Assembly (NCBI GenBank): GCA_002270565.1 | Contig: NQMI01000007.1 | Span: 1 to 64,000 of the forward strand | Reading direction: 5' to 3' | Length of the DNA: 64,000 nt | Source of the DNA: Stenocarpella maydis | Lineage: Eukaryota; Ascomycota; Sordariomycetes; Diaporthales; Diaporthaceae | Shown: positions 31,281 to 42,641 of the stretch, piece by piece | Position numbering within the stretch: position 1 is the stretch's first letter | Layout of the letters: every line of letters begins with the position of its first letter | Notes under the pieces: generated by a model | What the model was told of the DNA's origin: nothing | The model's database searches: none | Seen by the model: the letters and a program-made list of their open reading frames with translations, nothing else | Made by a program: the position numbers and the translations under genes

Positions 31281-32613
31281 TGGGCTAAGCAAACCGTGTT
31301 TCAACTTGGATACACAGACCACCTAGGAATCGACTGTCATTTGCTAGTGTGACCCAGTAAGCGGCCACGCTCTAAGACGTTGGTTTGCAGCCACCATGCT
31401 CCTTTGGCTTTGACAATTGCCAGAAAGGGCCAGTGACATGTCGCAGGCAACCTGTTGGGCCCAACACATTCTAGATCAAGGCAGACTTCAGCCCCGTGCC
31501 CATTTGAAATCTAGCGGTGACGAGGGGGGAAGCATTTAAACAGTTTCCATGTCTGCCGGGTCCCCCGTTCGATTCTGCAGAGATGATCTCTGGCCCTCAC
31601 GGTGTTCTAGCTCGCAACATGGCTGATACCTCCTTTCTCTGTGAGCTTGGCGCGCGCCTATCGTCGGGCTCCCGGATCCTTTCCGAGCCAGAATCACCCG
31701 AGTTTGCATCGTCTTTGAAAAGATGGTCCGACTATGGCCTAAAAGTTCCATCGGCTATCATTCAGCCAGTAAGTGAGCAGGACATCATCCTATCCGCTCA
31801 AGCACTATTGAAGGCGTCGATTCTTTTTGTTCCCGCGGCAGGCGGCAACAGCGAATACTCAACCATTGCTCGACCTGGAGTTATCCTCGACTTAAGTCGA
31901 CACAAAGGTGTCAAGGTCAATGCGGCTGAATCTCTTGCTACTGTTCATGGTGGCACAACGCTAAAGGAACTTCAACTAGCACTACATCCGTGCAAGCAGT
32001 TCGCAGGTAGGGTTCCGAATAAACACCGAGCGTGGCTTAGTTCGCATTACGCTTACACGGATCTACCAGCGGTCGGAAATGCCAACACCCTTGGGGTGAT
32101 TCCTTACTATATTGGCGGGGGTACCACCCACTACAAGCCGTTCCTTGGATTCGCCGCCGAGAACATTGTTGCGGCGAAGCTCGTGACTGCCAATGGCGAT
32201 TTTCTTGTGGCGTCTGACACAGAAAACCCAGAGCTAATCTGGGGGATCCGGGGCGCTGGGCAGTTCTTGGGCCTCGTGACCGAGTTGACCATCAAGACGT
32301 ACCCGTATTCTCTCCTAGGGAATGAGAACGGCCAACGGATGTGCGGCACCTTCATATTCCTCCCACAAATGGCAGATGCAGTCTGCGCAGCGATGCGGCC
32401 TATTCTTGAGGACAAGCATCATATCACGGCAGGCCATATCGTGGTCACCATGGCGCCCCCGGAAATGCAGCATCAAGTCCTCCTCGTGGCTCCGGAGGTA
32501 TTCGCCCCTGCTCACGAGGCCGCTAAGCTGTTCAAGCCACTGTCAGATCTAGGACCCATCATGGAAGCACTAGTGCCTTCTACATTCGACAAACACAGCG
32601 ACCACCTAGACTA

Positions 32614-34475
32614 ACGTGCATGATAAGCGAGTGAGCCAGATAAGCGAGTGAGCCACTTTCTACCACCCTATAAACACTCTCCTTAATTGCAACATATCAA
32701 CACTAGGAACCAACTATAATTATATCAGAAATAGCTGAATCAGATGATCCTGCGGCCTCTTGGTAAGTGCGTGCATTATGGCCAGACTTACTGCACACGC
32801 TACAGCACTAAACCTTCATATAAGCCCCCCCTATACTACCACCATCCGGCTGCGTTTCTTATACTACCTCTCCACCTATAGCATTCTGATCTAGTAGATT
32901 CTGTGCATCTTGCACAGTAAGTGACCCTCCGAGCTGCATACGTGTTTTTTTAGCCCTTTGATGCTTGCTTAGTGCCTCGTTGGCCTTGCGGAGCAAAGAG
33001 ACCTCTGATCGAAGGAGAGCTACCTCATGCATTATAGCTATTATACCCTTAGTAAGCTAGTCTACAGCAGCTAATATTAAAGTTAGGGAGCTGTTTTGAT
33101 GGTTAGCAATGCGAGTCTTAATAAGCGTTAACTGCGAATTAGCTTCTCGGGGGTTATATGGTGTCTGGAAGACCCAAGGTTGTGGAGTGTTGGCCCGTAA
33201 GTTTAGGGGTGTTAGCATATAAAGCTTTATATCCAGCTTGGAAAGCACCCTCTCTGGATTGTATGGTATAAGGCTAGCACCTATAAAGCCACCCCGTATA
33301 TTCTTTTCTATTATAGAGGTAAAGAATGCCTTGCGGAATGTATAGAGGAACTCGAGCTTGCTTATATGGTTAATATGCATGCGCATTAAGTCCTTGATCT
33401 GGCAACCATATGCCTGCTTTAGCAGCCTAAAGCAGCCAATATCGAGTGGCTGGAGGAGGTGGGAAGAATGCGGAGGCATGTAGAGCGTAATAATGTTGTG
33501 CTGTTGGCAGTAGCGCTCGAATTCAGTCGAGTGGTGGCTCTCATGGCCGTCAAGGATTAACAACCGGTATTTGCCCTTTATACAAGGTGCTATATGGAAG
33601 TTAAAGTGCTTAATCCAATCGAGACCCACAGAATTAGTAGTCCAGCCATTATCAGTAGTTGCGATACGCCAGTCGGCTGGGAGGTTATACTCAGTATACT
33701 AGTTAGCAAAGTAGTACTGTGCAGCTAAGATAATAAATGGAGGGATAGCCCAGCCGAGGGCATTAACGCCCTAGATTATTATTGCCCATTCGCGATTGCC
33801 AGGCTGGGCTAGTTTTGCCTTACTAAGGCTGTCTAAGGTTGTTACTACCATACCCGTGAAGATGATGCCCATTATGAACTCAGTCTCATTAAAGTTGTAG
33901 ATATTATTGTCTATAATACCATACTTAGCCTTGGTATTCTATATAAGCGTGAACCACTTGCTAGTAACCTTTAGATCCTCACACTTAGCCCTCTGGTAGT
34001 CATATCTATATGTATAATGCATATGGAGCTCTGGCTGGTATTTGATGAAGTTATAGGCCTAGCGTTTGCTAATAGGAGGCGCATTGTATTCGTGAAGTAG
34101 TTGGTTGGCTATATTTTCTACACTAGACAATCTAGGCAGGAATGTGCATATAGATAGCTCGATTATATATTGAACTATTACTTCTTCTTCTGATTAGGTA
34201 AGCTTCTTTAAATTAGCCGTGGTATTACATCATGCAGGCTTACCGGCGCGCCAGCGAGAGAGAGTTATATGATTAATATTATGGATCTTAGCTGCAGCTC
34301 GTATACTTGGTGCCTTATTGTTCTGAAGAGCTTCAAGGGCTAATAATACCCTGGCTTCCTTTGAAAGAGAAACTATGTTAGGTTGTTAAGAAAATTGGTG
34401 TTAAAGGAGTTGGAGTTGCATTGCGTTGAAAAGTGGCTCACTCGCTTATCTGGCTTACTCGCTTATCATGCACGT
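32614..34475 (-). mobile_element. Pogo/Tigger-type DNA transposon inside the FAD oxidase gene
   Basis: A 1,862-bp element. Its inverted ends begin ACGTGCATGATAAGCGAGTG and hold two copies of the word ATAAGCGAGTGAGCCA; the right end matches closely over about 46 bp. TA duplications lie at 32612-32613 and 34476-34477. The transposase lies on the minus strand. Confidence 0.94.
33057..34390 (-). pseudogene. Pogo-type DDE transposase, RIP-damaged
   Basis: The frame starts near 34375 without an ATG (ATA in its place) and is broken by a few stops. In order: a psq-type helix-turn-helix (SKEARVLLALEALQNNKAPS, RWRAGKPA), a CENP-B-like domain, then the DDE_1 domain. The first catalytic position reads YNFNETEF where the family has YNFDETGF, so the Asp became Asn by a G-to-A change. 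The second is intact (LILDGHESHHS), as is LLQPLDIGCFRLLK. The last 190 codons (33057-33629) are open. Stops and the Asn fit RIP. It cannot be active as read. Confidence 0.85.
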
Positions 34476-34989
34476 TACCTCTGTGCGAAAGGGGATTTTA
34501 AGCGCGTCACTCAGATTGGTGTTGCAGGGTGGACTGCAGAGAGTCTGAACGACTTGGTCAAGCTGCACTCCGAGCTTGTGTCAAGCTGCCCAGATGCCGT
34601 CATGTCCGCTTTTTCCTTCCAATGGAACACACCCTGCACCATCCAGGGCCGGAAAGAGACCGCGTTTGGCCTTGAGGACGTAGATTACTGGCTGTAAGAT
34701 CTACTCTTGGCTTCTCAATGCACCCGCGAACCATGGACTGATTATCAACAGGAATTTGACGGGCTGGTACAAGAATCCAGAACACCACACAAATATCCAG
34801 AAGATCGCCGACAGGGCGCGGGCTGCTGTACGCAAGGGAACTGACGAACGAGATTACGTCTCGTACACCAATATTGGTCGCGAGGAGCCAATCACATACC
34901 GCTATAAAGGTGCTGACAGACTCGAGAGGATCAAGCAGCTGAAGAACACCTGGGACCCAAGGGGCATTTTCACCAGCGAGCTTCTCTAG

Positions 34990-36507
34990 AAGATTCGTAG
35001 TTCCCCTCGCATGCAGTAGTTAGTTAGTTCGAAGAAATTCAAATGCCTCATAGTGATCTGTGATTATTTTCCCCCGGTCGCCGTTCGCGGCCCCTTTTTT
35101 TAGTGGGGGAATGGCCAAAGCCCAAGCAAGAACTTTATTTCAGTTCGTCGCTATTCTCGTCCGGAGCTCGCGGTGAGAACATGTGGGCCTGGACGGCCAG
35201 CACACGGTGCGCCTTGAAGGACCTCGATTACTATGTGATGTGCAGCATACCTTGAGACGCCATGACTTCCGAGCCCCTCCTCCACACCCTGTCGCTGCAA
35301 TGCAACTTCTAGAAATCACGCGATCACGTATTTTGGCCCAGGTTAGCCAGGGCAGCCTTTCCGTATTTTCCACCGATACTTCCAGGTTTCAGGCTCCTAT
35401 CTCCGCTCCAACAGTCTGCGGCACAGTTGGCCGTTGGGAACACGTATATTGTGGGTTATCTTCTAGATGCTCACCTTGTATGAACCAAAACGGCCCCAAC
35501 TGTACCAATATACATAGAGTGATGTTGTCATGCTACGACACAATGCGACCAAAACTGCCAGTAGTCTACGCATGTCACATGTCACATGCCAAGGATGCCC
35601 AACGTTCACCGATGATGACCTCTCAATCTCGCCAGCCGTCTCATGCAATCAGCCCGGCCGGAGCTGCGGCCAAAGTTGTGACCAGTTCATGCATGATGAT
35701 CGGGCTGCGATGAGCCACAGGTTACAACACCCAATCTGCGCGTTGCCGCCATTGCATATTTCCTAGGCACGGCAGAGTGCAGGATGGTCAGCTGCCCGGT
35801 GCACATTCAATGTACGCACACAGTGTTTTTTTTCCTTGTCCCATTTCATTCTGACGGTGGAAGGTTTCCCTCGATCGCTCATACTCGTATGGGGTAAGTC
35901 TGTAGTAAGTACCTAGGTACTTTCTTCAGCTATTACTTCTTTTTACCAAATTTATTGACAGATCACTCGAAAATGTGTCTTCGGCAGGGACGGTCGACAT
36001 TTTTTCACGGATTTCTCGCCCCCGCTGAGCCGCTTCTATGCAAGGTACTTATTGGTACTATCAGTATGTAGCCAGACCCCCTCAACAGGTATAATTCGCG
36101 GAGGCTGGCACAGGGAACAAGCGCTCTTTTGTGATTGACAGATCAGCCCACCCAATGTATGTGTCATTCGGCGTTGCGCCATGTAGCAATGGCTGCAGCT
36201 CACGCCCAATGCTACTCTGTCGTTTGGCACGCCGGTGACTAGGTCTGATTCGGATGTTTTGGCGTGGGAGCAAAATGAAAGTGGACGGGGCCTCGATGCT
36301 CGAGGATGGAAGGAGGAAATGAGCATGAGCTCATAGTTCAATGATTTACCGTGGCTCTTGTCATCAGACGAAATGCATATAATTCAGACAATAGTTTGTT
36401 CCAACGATGGGTTGCATGTTTAGCATGTCTTCCCTTGGCCAAAAGATCTTCAGCGGTTGGTTAGCAGCTAGAGGCTTTTAGTCTTCAGGCCCCTAATCCA
36501 TTCTTAC
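34990..36507. other. Intergenic region between the two FAD oxidase genes
   Basis: GC-balanced. A 176-codon frame at 35183-35713 has no ATG of good context and no motif. A CCTAGGTA motif occurs near 35911. No gene is supported. Confidence 0.45.
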
Positions 36508-37383
36508 ATGCCTACAATGATTCGTTTTGGCCATGCATTGTTTTTCTTAAGCCTCCTGGGGCTGGGCCAAGCTGTGAATACTACCCTCTGCGGTGAGATC
36601 AGTACACTCCGCACCAAGCTCTCTGCGAGCACAATTGTCGAAGGCGGAACCAAAAATATGCGATGGAGCGACTACGCAGCACCGCGACCTGGCGCCATAA
36701 TTAGCCCTGGTTTAGAAGACGACGTGGCCACCATAGTGGCCTTTGCCAACCGCCAGGGTATTCCGTTCCTTCTCCAGGGCAGAGGGCATGGGTGGGCAGA
36801 CACCTTCGCACTCGACTCCAGCGGCTTCATCATCGACATTTCGCAACTCAAAACAATTACGTTCAGTGCAGATAAGACCAAGGTCACTGTCCAATCTGGT
36901 GTACGAATCGGTGATCTTGTCTCTGCCGCCTGGAACAACAATGCACGTGTGATGACTGGCACGTGTAATTGCATCGGTCTTCTGGGAGCAACCTTGGGGG
37001 GTGGGCTCGGCAGACTCAGCGGCTTATACGGCATAGGGGCGGACCAGCTCGTGGCCGTACATTACGTCGGCCATACTGGAAAGCGCCAAAATGTTACACA
37101 GGAGAGTGATCCTGACCTGTGGTGGGCTCTGGGCGGTGCGGGACCAAATTTTGGTATCGTCACCTCAGTGATTTACAAGAGCTACCCAATACCCCAGACC
37201 AACAATACAGCTTGGTATGGTCCACTCCTTCACAGAGATACCCAGATCGAAGATGTTGTATCCGCTATTGATCGGCTCTTTCTCGAAGCAGAGATGAATC
37301 TTGACTTTTACTATGCGGGCGGAACTTGTGGAACAGCCATGTGTCCTAAGCACTCTGAATTCATAGAAGTAAACTCGCCTTAA
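36508..37383 (+). pseudogene. Secreted BBE-like FAD oxidase, 3'-truncated
   Basis: N-terminal part of a secreted FAD-linked oxidase. The start is at 36508 (or ATG 36517), with a signal peptide through about residue 22 (FFLSLLGLGQAVN). The FAD_binding_4 domain covers about 55-225. The covalent-flavin His94 (QGRGHGW) and Cys153 (GTCNCIG) are both present, so this was a bicovalent type, unlike its neighbour at 31.6 kb. LWWALGGAGPNFGIVTS lies near residue 205. The reading ends at residue 291 with an unrelated-looking tail, where family members run to about 480-500. The substrate half and BBE tail are absent, and RIP-degraded sequence begins just after. It was probably cut by transposon insertion or deletion; a short functional product is unlikely. 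Confidence 0.8.
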
Positions 37384-38770
37384 GGTCTAAGTTTCTAGAA
37401 AAGAACAAAATAAATGAAAGAAGCTTTTATAAGCGCAGGATACGCTTGGTTTCAAGGTTAGGGGCAGCATTTTATTTAACACACCCCCCAGCTGCAAGCT
37501 TATTTAAAGCGTATAGCTGCTCCGGTTTTACTAGTAGCTAGGTAGCCCATGCGTTTGTACCTGCAAGAAAGTCCTAATCCTCCTATTAGCCACCCTTCCT
37601 GCATTTCCATCCTATAATATACCTTAAAAACCCACCTTTAAGCTTCTATATCTCCATAATATATTTAAAAACGGCTAATTGGAGCTTAAATTTAGACTTT
37701 TTTCATGATTCTAACCCTAAAATATACCACCTTTTTTATTTTAGAATACTTTTTTTAAGCTTATTAAGATACCCTAACTGAAACCTACTTAGGGTTGCAA
37801 CCTGTACTCCATCTTAGGTACCTAGGCGTCTACTTATTAATCCTTATCTAAAAAGGCTGATTCTGAGTATATATTCTTGGTCTCCATTATGTATGGGTAT
37901 ATTAATCCTAATGTTTGAGTTAATCCTATTAGGGGCCCTTAGGGCTCTGTAAATAAGACTCCTTATAATGTTGAGGATCTGAATGAGCTTTAGAATATAG
38001 ATTTAGAGTGTATTAGTGCTCCTAGCCCATCTAACCTTTAGTCTTTAACTATTTCTTAATCTGTGGGTCTAGCTATTAGTATTACCCTCTTTTTAAGCTT
38101 GCTAGAGCGTTCATCTGAGTCTAAGAACCCTACTCCTTAGCTTTCTAATTCTAAGGCTTTATTTAGAGCGGTTCTTATAGTTACTTAAATAGAGAATATC
38201 TTTAGGGGAAACTAAACTTATTAGGATTAGATAATTACTAGGGGAAGTAAGTCTGGAAATATTAATATAAGAAGCAGTAATATTTCTATACCTATAAAAT
38301 AGGTTTCTAATACTTATAAGGTTTCCTTTACTAGAGTGCATTAGTCTAAATATATAGTATTCTTATTAATTAAGACTATAGCTAAAGTGCCTTAAAATAT
38401 AAATTCTAAGGACTATAAGCCTATTAGTCCTCCTTATAATAGCATTTTTAATAATACTAAGGAGGAAGAGGATTACCCCTTAGTCGTTAAAGACTAGGCT
38501 TATTATAATAGTTAATATAAAAATTAGAAGCATAGGCGTGTTATAAATGAGTATTAGAGAGTAAGGAATGGTCTGCTATTATCTAAGAATTAGATTCCTA
38601 TATGCCTGGGAGCTACTAGCCTGCCTTAAAAGCAATCTTTAGGGCGTACTACTGGAGATAACTCTAAGACTGCTTCTGGTGCTTATAAGCATTAGAGAAC
38701 TAATAACTCTAAGAAGCCTTCTATAAGTAAGTAGTAATCTCTATTTTTATATTCTTAAACTTATAGTTGA
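37384..38770. other. RIP-degraded repeat of unknown class
   Basis: AT-rich with very few CG or CA-type dinucleotides. On the plus strand, if TAG is read as a former Gln or Trp codon, long stretches look protein-like (near 38400-38750, rich in Asn, Ser, Lys and acidic residues). I cannot assign a family. It may be an earlier retroelement into which the LTR at 38771 inserted. Confidence 0.45.
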
Positions 38771-39232
38771 TGTTATGGGCCAACACGCATTGGCGGCTGA
38801 CTACCGCAGAAGACAACCCCGTAGGGCAGAAAACGGCTTCCGAAAAGGTTATCCCGCCTAATCCAATCAGTAACGCCACCTTATCAGGGTTAGGATCTAG
38901 CTCGCAACACTCGATTACAAGCCATGCAAGCCCGCTCAAAGGATGGAGTATCAAGCCTCATGCAATAGCTCAATAGCTCAGTATACAAGCCTGCAAGCCA
39001 CTAAAGAGTCAGAACATATATACAAACATAGTCATCACTATAATGAATAGTTTTCATAGAACGGACTCTTCAGTTATTAATCTAAGTATTTAATCCCAGC
39101 ATTAGATAGCCTTACAGCTAGTAATCATTATTAGTCAATAATATTACTCAATAACTGCCTAATAATATATTCCAAATATAAACCCTTAATCTTTTAAATC
39201 TAAAAACACTTGGAAACCCTCTAATTATTACA
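38771..39232 (+). repeat. LTR of a Ty3-type retrotransposon (5' LTR)
   Basis: Begins TGTTATGGGCC and ends TAATTATTACA. It shares an ordered set of blocks with the solo LTR at 9452 (TTGGCGGCTGACTAC, CAGGGTTAGG, GACTCTTCAGTT, ATCTAAGTATT). It is heavily AT-shifted in its second half. The flanking 5 bp on the two sides do not match, so it is not a simple solo LTR. Confidence 0.85.
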
Positions 39233-42088
39233 TTTTAATAACTCTTATTCATATATCACTATGCGGACTTTAAGCAATATTATATATAAAATCCTTCACG
39301 ATATCAGACTCCAGAATAACCACCCCTACCTGCAACCTTCTCTACAAGCTAAACAAACTTGCTAACAATAAGACTATAAACCCCTATATCCAGAAGCTAG
39401 TTAATAAGGTTAGATAGCTGCACCTCCTTATAAAAGGACAAGCTCAATATAATACAGAAGTTAAACAACTTCAATAGGAAATCACTACCCTCCAAGCAAG
39501 AGCCAATATCATCAACACCCTGATCTAAATAAAGGAATATATTAAGCTTAATACTCCAGCCCCTTATAATGGAACTACTAGATAACTTTAGGCATACCTA
39601 ATGCAGGTTAGGGCCTACTAGCATTTCTATAGGTTGGACGTATAATCTAGCGGAAAAAGAGTTATATATGTATCCTCTTTCCTTAAAGAATAAACCTTAG
39701 CTTGGTTTAAACCCTATCTAACCAACTTTATTAATGCAGAATTATTTAAAGCCTATAAGCTTAAAATATAGCAGATTTTCAGCAGTTATAAAGGCTATAA
39801 GGATGCCCTCAGATCCCTATTTCAGGACCCAAATGAGGAACAATAGGCAGAAAGAGACCTAGTGAATTGCAAACAGTACAGCTTAGCAATCAACTATACT
39901 GCAGAATTCTAATGAATCTATACTAAAATTAATTACACTAATAACGCAAAGAAATTCATATTTTACTGCAAATTAAAAGATAAAATAAAGGATGAACTCA
40001 GCAAAGTTATAAACCAACCCAACGATTTCCTATACTACATGGAAATAGCTATCTAGATTAATAATAGACTCTACAAATAATGCTTAGAAAAAAAAGGACA
40101 AACTTCTAAATAATCCCCATTCCATAAGCACAAACCAAACACAAGAAAGAAGTATCAGAAACCAAGCACCCAGTAGAGATAGCATACAGGCCCCATAAAG
40201 CTAGATATTACCTAACGCAAAGATAAGAAAAACATCAAGTGCTATAACTACAATAAGATGGGATACTTTACTTTAGAATACAGGGCTCTAAAGAAAAATA
40301 GGGACTAAAAGTTAGTACCTAAAGGAACCCAGCAAGCTAAGGAAGCTACCTATTAAGCTAATATAGCCACCTACAGCGCATAAGGACCACCCAGGTCCAA
40401 ACCACAATAGGAACTTACAAATAAATACTACATCTATAGAATAAACATATATAACTAATATTAGGTATACCCAGATTAAAACCCAAATAAAGGATGCAAC
40501 TTCTATAACCTTAATAAAGAAGACTTTTATAATAATCTACACTTCTTATAATACACCAAGTCCTAGTACACGAAACATTAGAGAGATAAGGCATAATAGC
40601 AGCCTATCCCACTAATAAAGAATCCCTAGAAGCCCAGAATAATATATGCATCACTTAGTTAGATAGCCTGCTTTAATAACAGCTATGCTACTCACTATAG
40701 TAATAAGAAAGCTACTAGATGGTTCCCTAAGAATGCTTTAGAAAAGCAGGGAAGAACCCTAGCAGTAGGAAATAAGGAGGAACTCCTGCAGATTAACCCT
40801 AAAATGGAAGGGAAACCTATCCCTCAGGCCATACTTGCACTATAAACTTAGTGGAAGAAACCGCAAGACTACCTAAGATAAGCGCCCCTTCTAGCCCTAA
40901 GAACTAACATTATAGTAGTTATAATTGCAGGAAGACCTTTCAAAGAAACTATAGGATAGCCTACCTAGGAATATAGAGGGCCAGAAGATACAGGATGCAC
41001 ATACCTAATATATAGCAAGCATTAGAATATCTCCTAGGTATTATATATCTATAATAGATATAAGAAACATATGAGGGAGAAAGCCAAATACAACTAGTTT
41101 CCCTAATAGTATCTAGGTAAGAATATTAAATATATATATAAACGCAATAATTTTAAGAACTAGCACTTACACAAAAAATATGATAAGATAAGACACACCC
41201 TAATAAGGCTGGACTTCCATATACCCTTAGAATGCCTATAAAACCCTAACGGATGGGCAAATTATAAGGAATCAATCTACAAGGTGTACATACTTAATAA
41301 GGCTCAAGATTAGTATCTACTAAGGTAGCAGGAGCTACTACTTAAAACTCTAATAATAATGGAACAGGATTATAGCATACAGCAGCTAGTTAATAACCTA
41401 CAAGAATCACAAGATATCATAAAACGGAACCTTAAGAGTATCAAGAAGATCCTAGCAGTAGATAAGCAGTCAAAAAACTAAGAGGGCTATCTATAAAACC
41501 TCAGACAGCAACCAACTACATCATAAGGTACTTATGCGCAACAACAAGCAACTATAGCCACCTAATAGTTCAGGTTAAGCTAGGAGTCCACATATGCTCA
41601 GCACTCATTAATAGTAAAACACAAGGGAATTTCATATCCCTAAAGGTAGTAAATAAATACTACCTATTACAGCATAAGAAAAGGGAACTCTATAAACTCA
41701 ATATAGTGGATAGAACTAAAGTGTCTTATAGTAATAGAATTATTAATATAGAGACTAATCCTCTCCCAATCCAGATTCACAACTATATGGAATTACTATT
41801 ATTTAACATTACTAAGACAGTAAATCATTAGTTAATCTTAGAAATACCTTAGTTAAGAAAGAATAACCCCTGAATCAATTAAACCACTAGCCAGATCTTT
41901 TAAGATAATACTGTTCCTTAAAAGAAGGTTGCAATTAATAGAAAAGAAAGGGGTCATATCACTAAGGATAGCAAACAGGTAATACACTCAAATGGACCCA
42001 CGGATACCTCTAGGAGTAGGCAGAAGGCCTAACTCTAGAAAGACAGAGAAGGATTAAGCCACTCAAGCACCTTATAGAAGGACTAAAG
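39233..42088 (+). mobile_element. Ty3-type retrotransposon internal region: gag and protease, RIP-dead
   Basis: Follows the LTR directly. Reading through RIP stops gives a gag protein with an AWFKPYLTNF segment near 39700. A zinc knuckle near 40236-40290 has three of its four ligands replaced by Tyr (TGC or CAC to TAC). A retropepsin domain near 41570-41900 has the catalytic motif ALINSKTQGNF where families have an IDSGA-type motif. A PWL-type flap end (EIPQLRKNNP after reading stops as Gln) follows. Reverse transcriptase does not follow directly: the sequence runs into an LTR in the opposite direction at 42089. Confidence 0.8.
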
Positions 42089-42547
42089 TGTAATGATCAA
42101 AGGGTTCCCGAGTATCCTAAACTTGGAAGATCAAGGGTTTATGTTCGGAATACGTTGTTAGGCAGTTGTTGAGCAATATTGTTGACTGATAATGATTACT
42201 AGCTGTGAGGCTATCTAATGTTGGGATTGAATACTTAGATTGACGACTGAAGAGTCTGTTTTATGAAAATTATCTACTGGGGTGATGACCATGTCCTTAT
42301 ATGTTCTGACTCTTCAGTGGCTTGCAGGCTCGCATACCGAGCCATCAAGCTATTGCACAAGGCTTGATACTTTATCCTTTGAGTGGGCTTATATAACTTG
42401 CAATCAAGCGTTGCAAGCCGGACCCTAACCCTAATAAGGTGGCGTTACTAATTGGATTAGGCGGGGCGCTCCTTTTAGGGGTTACTTCCCGACCTGTGGG
42501 GTTGTCTTCTGTAATAGTTAGCCACCAATATATATTGGTTTATAATA
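42089..42547 (-). repeat. LTR in inverted orientation
   Basis: Reverse complement of the family at 9452 and 38771: on the minus strand it reads TATTATAAACC... to GATCATTACA. It keeps more GC than the 38771 copy. The flanking 5-bp words (TAAAG and CTATC) are not duplicates, which points to rearrangement rather than simple insertion. Confidence 0.87.
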
Positions 42548-42641
42548 CTATCTCCCTTCTTACTTCTTTTATCCTTAAAAGTATTCCGTAAGTTATTTTT
42601 GTTTATTGGTGCTTCTGTTTATGCCTTCCTAATTCATTATA

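Larger units (their letters stand above)
29957..31618. other. Intergenic region between HET remnant and FAD oxidase
   Basis: Contains a GAT microsatellite and an imperfect tandem duplication (separate entries). A 213-codon minus-strand frame at 30681-31322 lacks any motif and overlaps that duplication, so I do not call it. Confidence 0.45.
31619..34989 (+). pseudogene. BBE-like FAD-linked oxidase gene split by a pogo transposon
   Basis: Gene for a berberine-bridge-like FAD oxidase, interrupted by the element at 32614-34475. Exons read 31619-32006, 32070-32613, 34478-34693 and 34752-34989, with two short GT-AG introns. Leaving out the transposon and one TA gives an uninterrupted 461-codon frame, the normal family length for a cytosolic form. 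The FAD_binding_4 part includes LGFAAENIVAAKLVTANGDF and GIRGAGQFLGLVTE. The BBE tail ends IKQLKNTWDPRGIFTSELL. At the usual covalent-flavin His the sequence has Asn77 (GGNS), and the Cys site is also missing, so the enzyme would have bound FAD non-covalently. Few other defects are seen, so the insertion may be young. An ATG at 31583 is a possible longer start; 31619 has the better context. Confidence 0.87.

Noticed and set aside
30681..31322. 213-codon minus-strand open frame
   Set aside because: It overlaps an imperfect tandem duplication and a composition-biased stretch; no motif and no splice signals that would extend it.
32641..32660. Possible CRISPR-like direct repeats (ATAAGCGAGTGAGCCA twice)
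   Set aside because: Only two units, part of a transposon terminal repeat; CRISPR arrays are not expected in a fungal nucleus.
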